A DNA stretch of 7,589 nt. Origin: Coneutiohabitans thermophilus. Lineage in GTDB: Bacteria; Zhuqueibacterota; Zhuqueibacteria; Zhuqueibacterales; Zhuqueibacteraceae. Shown here in pieces: positions 1 to 4,985 of the stretch; within the stretch, counting starts at the first letter, position 1, and every line of letters begins with the position of its first letter. Below the pieces are notes generated by a model. The model had not been told where the DNA came from. It did no database searches and was given only the letters and a program-made list of their open reading frames with translations. Location: the NCBI GenBank assembly GCA_034505235.1, contig JAPDQY010000212.1, forward strand, positions 1 through 7,589, written 5' to 3'. Both the position numbers and the translations under genes were made by a program.

Positions 1-128
1 GGGGGAACTTTATCTCTCCTCGGGCAGTTAAGATGAATTGCCAGCGGGTTGTTAAGGTCTCTAAATTTCTAACCTTGACGCTCCGCCCGCTACACCCAAG
101 AGAGTTAAAGCGAAAGGGGTTACCAAAT
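1..128. other. 5' flank and leader of the S21 gene
   Basis: No gene could be supported here. An upstream gene could end within the first ~70 bases, but nothing identifies one. A TTGACG at 75-80 resembles a -35 box, but there is no acceptable -10 box 16-18 bases downstream, so no promoter is called. AAAGGGG at 113-119 is the ribosome binding site for the S21 gene, 9 bases before its ATG at 129. The open frame continues upstream to 33, but that extension (32 residues) does not look like S21. Confidence 0.4.
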
Positions 129-317
129 ATGGTCCGAGTTACTGTTGGCGCAAAAGAGTCGCTTGACCGCGCGATCGTCCGGTTCAAGCGCAAATGTGAT
201 CGCGCGGGTGTGTTGCGGGATTTCAGAAAGTCAACCTACTATCTCAAACCCAGCCAGCGCAGGCGCATGCGTCGGGAAAACGCCATTCGCAGAGCAAATC
301 GACTGCGGATGCGCTAA
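129..317 (+). CDS. rpsU: 30S ribosomal protein S21 (bS21)
   Basis: Small, very basic protein of the 30S subunit that sits near the 3' end of 16S rRNA and helps translation initiation. The 62-aa product begins MVRVTVGAKESLDRAIVRF, the usual S21 opening. It continues with a KRKCDRAGVLRDFRK segment (about residues 19-33), a 'YYLKPSQRRR' segment (residues 36-45) and an Arg-rich helix to the C-terminus. Length fits the family (about 58-71 aa). I chose the ATG at 129 because the S21 homology starts exactly there and AAAGGGG at 113-119 is well placed; a longer reading from 33 would add unrelated residues. The gene lies 125 bases upstream of the sigma factor gene in the same direction. This recalls the rpsU-dnaG-rpoD operon of Proteobacteria, but dnaG is missing. 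Confidence 0.95.
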   Translation: MVRVTVGAKESLDRAIVRFKRKCDRAGVLRDFRKSTYYLKPSQRRRMRRENAIRRANRLRMR

Positions 318-442
318 TGCCTGGCAGGATTTCTGCATGCTTGCTTTCCGCAATTGCACGCATGAGCGTGTATTAGCTGTCTCATAAGTCTATGCACACT
401 ATTGGTTTGATCATGGCAACATGATCGCAATCGGATGAACAC
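318..442. other. rpsU-sigma gene intergenic spacer
   Basis: A 125-base spacer. It has one small perfect inverted repeat, CACGC-ATGA-GCGTG at 357-370, followed by TATTA rather than a run of T. It is at best a weak terminator or pause site. No convincing promoter hexamer pair was found, so co-transcription of S21 and the sigma gene is possible. The region before the ATG at 443 has only a weak Shine-Dalgarno match (GGAT at 433-436). Confidence 0.35.
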
Positions 443-1300
443 ATGGCCAAGAAACGCAAAGTAACCGAAAGCCGGACCAAACAGTCGATTGAGAAATATC
501 TCGAAGAGATTGGTGGATATTCCCCACTGGCTCCCGAAGAGGAAGTGGAACTGGCGCGCCAGATCCGCAAGAGCAATGGCAAGGCCCTGGATAAACTGGT
601 GAAAGCCAACCTGCGCTTTGTCATCAGCGTTGCCAAGGAATATCAGGGCCAGGGATTGCCGCTGCAGGATCTGATCAGCGAAGGCAACCTCGGTCTGATC
701 AAAGCCGCGCAGCGCTTCGATGAAACCCGGGGCTTCAAATTCATCTCCTATGCAGTCTGGTGGATTCGCCAATCGATTCTGCAGGCGCTCGCCGAGCAAA
801 GCCGGGTCGTGCGTCTGCCCCTCAACCGCGTGGGTGCCATCAACAAGGTCGGCCGCGCGCTGGAAGAGCTGGAGAAGCGCTTCGGCCGCGAGCCCAGCAT
901 GGAGGAGATCGCCGAAAAGATGGAACTGACTGCCTATGAGGTGGCGGACGTGTTGAAAACTTCCGCACGCCATCTTTCGCTCGACGAGCCTTTCAAGGAA
1001 GAAGAGGGAAACAGTCTGCTCGATGTCATCGAAAGCGACCGCTATGCTCCGCCGGATGAAGGATTGATGCAGGAGTCCCTGCAGGTGGAAATCGACAAAG
1101 TCCTGTCCACCCTCAAGCCGCGCGAAGCCGAAATCATCCGGCTCTACTTCGGTTTGGATGGCGACCGGCCTTTGACCCTGGAGGAGATTGGCGAACACTT
1201 CAAGCTGACGCGTGAGCGTGTACGTCAGATCAAAGAAAAGGCCCTGCGCCGGCTGCGGCACCGCTCCCGTCTGGAACCCCTGCGCAAATATTTGGGCTGA
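443..1300 (+). CDS. rpoD: RNA polymerase primary-type sigma factor (sigma70 family, RpoD/SigA-like, short form)
   Basis: Directs RNA polymerase to housekeeping promoters. The 285-aa protein has region 1.2 (about 15-47), region 2 (about 55-124) and region 3 (about 127-205). Region 2 contains NLRFVISVAKEY, DLISEGNLGLIKA and the promoter-melting stretch FDETRGFKFISYAVWWIRQ. Region 4 (about 222-280) has the -35-binding helix-turn-helix TLEEIGEHFKLTRERVRQIK and ends RKYLG. Region 1.1 and the large insert between 1.2 and 2 of E. coli RpoD are absent. This compact form of about 285 aa is typical of Bacteroidota-type primary sigma factors. The near-perfect region 2.3-2.4 argues for a primary rather than an alternative sigma, though a close paralogue such as an RpoS-like group 2 factor cannot be excluded from one window. 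The ATG at 443 fits the family N-terminus. The stop is 26 bases from the stop of the convergent gene. Confidence 0.93.
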   Translation: MAKKRKVTESRTKQSIEKYLEEIGGYSPLAPEEEVELARQIRKSNGKALDKLVKANLRFVISVAKEYQGQGLPLQDLISEGNLGLIKAAQRFDETRGFKFISYAVWWIRQSILQALAEQSRVVRLPLNRVGAINKVGRALEELEKRFGREPSMEEIAEKMELTAYEVADVLKTSARHLSLDEPFKEEEGNSLLDVIESDRYAPPDEGLMQESLQVEIDKVLSTLKPREAEIIRLYFGLDGDRPLTLEEIGEHFKLTRERVRQIKEKALRRLRHRSRLEPLRKYLG

Positions 1301-1326
1301 TCCTCCCTTCCGTATCAACCTGATGA

Positions 1327-2919
1327 TCAAATGCCTCCGGCTTCAGCCGGTGGCATTTTCATTTTCTGTCTTTGCAGGCTGGGCATGCGCCGCTGGGCCA
1401 CAATTCCCCAAAACAGCAGACCATATGGTGGACCAAATTCCAACCATTTCCACCAGGCCGCCTCGCGCCACAAGCCGCTGACCAAATAATCATGCAGAAT
1501 CCAATAGGACAGGAAAACGGTGGCCGTCAACAGCCACAAGCCGCCGAGTGCCGGCTTCCCAGCCAAGGCGGGGATCAGGGCCGGCTGCCAGATCGGAGGC
1601 GAGCCAGCTTTGCGGACTTCGTGGCTCAGGCAAAGCAGGGGTAAAAGCCACAACAAATACCAAGGCTGCAGAGTCGGGGAGAGCAGAAGCAACGATGCCA
1701 AAATCGCCAGTGAGAGCTGCGGCAGGTGAGCCGTCATGCCCACGGCTGGCGTTTGCCAAAAGTGCCGGCCGACCCGCATGGAGATCAGCAGAAACAGCAC
1801 AGTCACGCCGGCTTTGGCGAGATGCAGCGCCAGGTCGATGCGCCGGGTTTGCAAGACTGTGGGCGTCACCTCCCAATCCGGCGGCACCATCAACAGCACA
1901 ACCAGGCGATCCGGCAGCAACGCATGCACGGCGTTGAAGAGCATCGCAAAGAAGCTGTCATTGAAGCGCCATTTCGCGGAGTAGACCAGCAATCCCGCAA
2001 GAAGCTGTGAGCCGGCCCCTGCAACAGGCGCGTAGCCCAACAGAATCGTGGCGGCAAAAGCAGTGAAGCACCGGACCGCGGCCCGCCGCCCGGCGCTGCG
2101 CCACGCCATCATCAGCCAGAAGGGCAGCAATAAAAGTGCGAGAAATTTCACCAGAAATGCCAGGGCCAGAAACAAGCCGGCTCTGGCATGATGATTCTGC
2201 CGGCTCGCATGCATTGCCATGACAAGGCACAGCACACCCACCACGTCGCTGTGACCGCTGCCGGCGATTTCGATGACCGGCAGGGGATGCCAAGCATAAA
2301 GCAAAACCATGCCGGCGGCCGGGCCAAAATTCGGCAGCATGTGCAGCAACATGCCAATGAGCACGAGATCAAATAAAAGCAGGATGGCCTTCAAGCTGAG
2401 CACGGGATTGAAATCCAAGGCCTCGGCCAGCGCCACCCCGGCGGCGAAGAGATACTGCAGCAGCGGTGGATAGACGGTGTTTACTCCGGTGTGACTCATG
2501 CGACCGTACACCGCTGCGTCGCGCAAGCCCGCCAGCTCCGGTGCCGCGGGTGGCAGGGAATAGGGATTCAGCCCGTGCGTCACCAGCCGGCCATCCCACA
2601 CGTAGCGATAAATGTCATTTGACAGCCACGGCGTTTGTGGTAGCAGGCAAAGGCGGAACACCACGGCAAATCCCATGATCAGCCATTTGAATTTGCGCGA
2701 AAGAGCGCCATCGCCAGCGTGCCGGCGCAGGGCCCCAAAAGCCGTGAGCAACAAGACAAACTGCGCGCCAACGAGCGCCAGAAACCAGGGCACCCTCGCT
2801 TCCGGCAGATGCAGGGCCGCGGGCATGATTTCCCCACCCAGCATGCCATAGCTGAGTGCGGTGGCAATCCCCGCAGTGACGAATATCACGTCCGGGGGCA
2901 GCCGTTTGCGCATGATCAT
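1327..2919 (-). CDS. GT-C fold membrane glycosyltransferase (GT87 / polyprenyl-phosphate-mannose-dependent mannosyltransferase-like)
   Basis: A 530-aa multi-pass membrane protein with roughly 11-13 hydrophobic segments (for example about 11-29, 43-64, 78-94, 176-196, 248-272, 286-302, 365-382, 402-432, 458-478). After the third segment comes a loop with the GT-C signature: NDIYRYVWDGR (101-111), then GLNPY (116-120) and TVYPPL (148-153). The Asp at 102 is the likely catalytic base. GHSD (222-225) and a late QPWYLLWLLPL (418-428) also match GT87/MptB-like proteins. Such enzymes move a sugar from a polyprenyl-phosphate donor to a lipid or glycan on the outer face of the membrane. The actual sugar and acceptor cannot be read here. 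Start choice: GGAAGGA (complement of 2924-2930) lies 4 bases before ATG 2919 and 10 before a second ATG at 2913, so either may be used. A longer frame from a TTG at 3015 has no ribosome binding site. Transcribed divergently from the polyketide cluster. Confidence 0.82.
   Translation of the reverse strand: MIMRKRLPPDVIFVTAGIATALSYGMLGGEIMPAALHLPEARVPWFLALVGAQFVLLLTAFGALRRHAGDGALSRKFKWLIMGFAVVFRLCLLPQTPWLSNDIYRYVWDGRLVTHGLNPYSLPPAAPELAGLRDAAVYGRMSHTGVNTVYPPLLQYLFAAGVALAEALDFNPVLSLKAILLLFDLVLIGMLLHMLPNFGPAAGMVLLYAWHPLPVIEIAGSGHSDVVGVLCLVMAMHASRQNHHARAGLFLALAFLVKFLALLLLPFWLMMAWRSAGRRAAVRCFTAFAATILLGYAPVAGAGSQLLAGLLVYSAKWRFNDSFFAMLFNAVHALLPDRLVVLLMVPPDWEVTPTVLQTRRIDLALHLAKAGVTVLFLLISMRVGRHFWQTPAVGMTAHLPQLSLAILASLLLLSPTLQPWYLLWLLPLLCLSHEVRKAGSPPIWQPALIPALAGKPALGGLWLLTATVFLSYWILHDYLVSGLWREAAWWKWLEFGPPYGLLFWGIVAQRRMPSLQRQKMKMPPAEAGGI
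1329..1366 (+). terminator. Rho-independent terminator after the sigma factor gene
   Basis: Arms AAATGCC (1329-1335) and GGCATTT (1352-1358) pair outside a single T-T mismatch (1336/1351). CCGGC (1337-1341) and GCCGG (1346-1350) pair inside it, closing a TTCA loop. On the + strand it is followed by TTTTCATTTTC, a usable U-tract, so it should end the sigma transcript 29 bases past the stop. On the - strand the tract after the hairpin is poor. The hairpin lies wholly inside the last codons of the convergent membrane glycosyltransferase gene, encoding its tail KMPPAEAGG. Confidence 0.8.
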
Positions 2920-3295
2920 GAAATCCTTCCATCTCCGGCTGGCGAACAGATGAAGCGACCAGTGGCGCTTCATACGCTCGGTGGTCAGTGATCCAAGCTG
3001 GCGAAAGTCCGGCAATATACCGAAATAGCGGCAAAAGAGGCCACACGAAAATTACGATGCCGGGGTTTGAATGAGGCATATGGTGCGCAGCGAGTTCAAG
3101 TTGCTTGAATGGCCTGCCTGCCGCATACGGCCAGCAAGGGCGGATCAACCGCCATGACTGTGGAAAAAACTTGCACTTGCATTTGAGGGGTTTCGTGTAT
3201 ATATTTTTATAATTTTTTTCTCATGCCATCTCCTGCCGCGTTCATCGTAAGGTCTCTGCTCTGTTCTTGCAATCATTTAAAGGAGTGACGGCGAG
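2920..3295. other. Divergent intergenic region between the GT-C gene and the polyketide cluster
   Basis: About 376 bases, or 280 if the GT-C gene starts at 3015. I see no convincing gene in it. It holds two adjacent small inverted repeats: 3118-3134 (CTG-CCG / CGG-CAG around CATA, with one bulged C) and 3139-3153 (GGCGG-ATCAA-CCGCC). Neither is followed by a T-tract on either strand, so they look more like operator or leader structures than terminators. Bases ~3177-3217 are almost pure A/T and promoter-like (separate entry). AAAGGAG at 3279-3285 is the ribosome binding site for the polyketide synthase. Confidence 0.5.
3177..3213 (+). promoter_or_regulatory. Candidate promoter of the polyketide synthase cluster
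   Basis: An AT-rich island in otherwise GC-rich DNA. TTGCAT at 3177-3182 and TATATT at 3200-3205 are 17 bases apart, giving a sigma70-like pair. A perfect TATAAT sits at 3208-3213 but lacks a good -35 at standard spacing (TTGAGG at 3183-3188 is 19 bases away). Either would give a leader of roughly 75-90 bases before the GTG at 3296. The exact boxes are uncertain; if this lineage uses a Bacteroidota-type consensus they could differ. Confidence 0.5.
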
Positions 3296-4360
3296 GTGCC
3301 TTTGCTGGTTGGTATCGAGACCATCGTGCCGCCTTTTGTTTACCGTCAGGAAGTCGCAGGTGATTTTGCCCGCCAGCTTTTTGGGGGCTCTGTCCTCAAT
3401 GTTGCCCGCCTCTTGCCCATTTTTAAACATGCTGAAATCGAACAGCGCCATTTTTGCATGCCGGCGGAATGGTACGGCCAGGATCACCGTTTCAGCGAGA
3501 AAAACCGACTGTACACCGAGCAGGCGGTGGCGCTGGCCACTGAAGCCGTGCGCCGGCTGTGTGCGCAACATCGGCTCGCGCCGGAGGAAATCGATCACGT
3601 TTTCTTCGTTTCCAGCACCGGCATCGCCACTCCCAGCATTGATGCCCATCTCGTCAACACGCTGCCTTTGCGGTCTTCGGTCAGGCGTTCTCCGCTTTGG
3701 GGCCTGGGTTGTGCCGGCGGGGTGGCGGGTTTATCCCGCGCCGCCGACTGGTTGAAAGCCTATCCGGACAGGCGCGCCGTGGTGATCGCGCTGGAATTGT
3801 GCAGCCTGACTTTCATCCGCCGGGATCTCTCAAAAAGCAATTTCGTTGCCACCTCGCTGTTTGCAGATGGTGCCGCCGCCGCCTTGTTGCTCGGTGATGC
3901 CTGTCCGCATGACCAGACGCCTGCAATCCAGATTCTGGCCTCCAACGCCATCACTTGGCGCAATTCGCTGGAAGTGATGGGCTGGGAAATGCACGATGAC
4001 GGCTTGAAGGTGCTGTTCTCCAGGGATATTCCAACCATCGTGCGGGAATCGGCGCGGCCCGCCATTGAGCAGTTTCTGGCCGCCCAGGGCATGGCAGTAA
4101 AGGACATTTCTGCTATCCTTTCGCATCCCGGTGGCGCCAAAGTGATCGCGGCTTACGCGGAAGCGCTCGAGATTCCACCGCACAAGACAAAATACATGCG
4201 GCAGGTCTTGCGCGACTACGGCAACATGTCAAGCGCGACCGTGCTCTTCGTCTGGCACGAGTATTTGCAATCGTCCGATTACAAAAGCGGAAGCCACATC
4301 CTGGCGACCACGCTCGGACCGGGCTTCTCCACGGAAATGATCCTGGGGCGCTGCCTGTGA
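3296..4360 (+). CDS. Type III polyketide synthase (BpsA-like alkylpyrone/alkylresorcinol synthase)
   Basis: Homodimeric thiolase-fold enzyme that extends an acyl-CoA starter with malonyl-CoA and cyclises it. Bacterial relatives such as B. subtilis BpsA use long fatty acyl starters to make alkylpyrones. The 354-aa length is typical. The catalytic triad is visible: Cys139 in GLGCAGG, His277 in LSHPGG and Asn310 in YGNMSS. IEQRHF (48-53) and the C-terminal LGPGFS (340-345), the 'GFGPG' loop equivalent, also fit. The early active-site Cys spacing and the GN-MSS motif separate it from FabH, which has a different His/Asn context. Start: GTG at 3296, 10 bases after AAAGGAG. Its stop overlaps the next start (GTGA, 4357-4360), implying translational coupling to the methyltransferase. 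The starter, the number of extensions and the ring type (pyrone or resorcinol) cannot be decided from sequence. Confidence 0.9.
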   Translation: MPLLVGIETIVPPFVYRQEVAGDFARQLFGGSVLNVARLLPIFKHAEIEQRHFCMPAEWYGQDHRFSEKNRLYTEQAVALATEAVRRLCAQHRLAPEEIDHVFFVSSTGIATPSIDAHLVNTLPLRSSVRRSPLWGLGCAGGVAGLSRAADWLKAYPDRRAVVIALELCSLTFIRRDLSKSNFVATSLFADGAAAALLLGDACPHDQTPAIQILASNAITWRNSLEVMGWEMHDDGLKVLFSRDIPTIVRESARPAIEQFLAAQGMAVKDISAILSHPGGAKVIAAYAEALEIPPHKTKYMRQVLRDYGNMSSATVLFVWHEYLQSSDYKSGSHILATTLGPGFSTEMILGRCL

Positions 4361-4917
4361 GCGGACCGCAAACATTCCTGCTTGCGGTGCTTGCGGTGCT
4401 GGTGGTGCAGCGGCTGCTCGAGCTGTGGCATGCCCGGCGCAACGAGCAGTGGCTGCGCCAACACGGAGCGGTGGAACTCGGTGCCGATCATTATGGTTTT
4501 ATTGTAGCGCTGCACACCGCTTTTTTGCCCGGCCTGGCCGTGGAGGGATTCCTGCGCGGACCACAGTTGCATCCCTACTGGCCGGTGATTCTGGCTTTGC
4601 TTCTGACGGCCCAGGCACTGCGCTATTGGTGCCTGGCCACACTCGGTCGTTTTTGGAACACGAAGATTCTGGTGATTCCCGCCGCGCCTTTGATCAAGCG
4701 CGGGCCATACCGCTGGTGCAAGCATCCCAATTATGGCGTGGTCATTGCTGAGATTTTTTTCATTCCATTGCTTTTTCAGGCGTGGTGGACTTTGATAACT
4801 GCTTCATTGATCAATCTTGCGTTGTTGCGAGTGCGCATTGCCGTCGAGAATAAGGCGCTGGCGTGCGCTTTGCAGGATGACGGGAATGCTGCCGGCGCTG
4901 TCGTAAGCAAGGGCTGA
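4357..4917 (+). CDS. Isoprenylcysteine carboxyl methyltransferase (ICMT) family protein, BpsB/YpbQ-like
   Basis: Integral membrane SAM-dependent methyltransferase, 186 aa. Hydrophobic segments lie at about 6-23, 47-66, 75-93 and a long stretch at 127-157. The family core is clear: GRFWNTKI (97-104), KRGPYRWCKHPNYG (114-127, the SAM-binding HPNY stretch) and VRIAVENKAL (159-168) with its Glu at 164. The order WNTKI...KRGPY+..+HPNY...R...E.KAL matches YpbQ/BpsB of B. subtilis, whose gene follows the type III synthase bpsA and whose product methylates alkylpyrones. The same pairing here strongly suggests methylation of the polyketide product, not of a prenylated protein. The start is a GTG (4357) overlapping the previous stop by 4 nt, with GGGG at 4345-4348 as a weak ribosome binding site. 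The C-terminus ends with a short polar tail of no recognised function. Confidence 0.88.
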   Translation: MSGPQTFLLAVLAVLVVQRLLELWHARRNEQWLRQHGAVELGADHYGFIVALHTAFLPGLAVEGFLRGPQLHPYWPVILALLLTAQALRYWCLATLGRFWNTKILVIPAAPLIKRGPYRWCKHPNYGVVIAEIFFIPLLFQAWWTLITASLINLALLRVRIAVENKALACALQDDGNAAGAVVSKG

Positions 4918-4985
4918 GCTGAAAGAAAGCGCCTGCGCCATCGTTGCTTCACTCACCGTCTCGAAATCCAAACTGTGAGTTTGCA

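Noticed and set aside
75..103. TTGACG at 75-80 as a -35 box for the S21 gene
   Set aside because: The bases 17 downstream (AAGAGA) do not resemble a -10 box and no alternative at sensible spacing was found.
314..1330. Long minus-strand open frame (338 codons) opposite the sigma factor gene
   Set aside because: It is exactly antisense to an unmistakable sigma70 gene, has no recognisable protein motifs and reflects GC-rich codon bias.
2920..3015. N-terminal extension of the GT-C protein from TTG 3015 or ATG 2973
   Set aside because: No good ribosome binding site for either, whereas GGAAGGA sits directly before the ATGs at 2919/2913. ATG 2973 remains a weaker possibility.
2615..3148. Minus-strand open frame of 177 codons over the GT-C N-terminus, with a hydrophobic start
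   Set aside because: Most of it overlaps the GT-C gene in another frame and loses all similarity there; the upstream part has no clear ribosome binding site.
3139..3170. GGCGG-ATCAA-CCGCC hairpin plus the later A-run as a terminator on either strand
   Set aside because: On the plus strand no T-tract follows. On the minus strand the T-run (complement of the A-run near 3165-3169) comes before the hairpin, not after it.
4380..4406. Short tandem repeat CTTGCGGTG x2 plus CTGGTGGTG at the start of the methyltransferase gene
   Set aside because: It encodes a plain Leu-Ala-Val membrane helix; only two exact copies, easily explained by codon bias.
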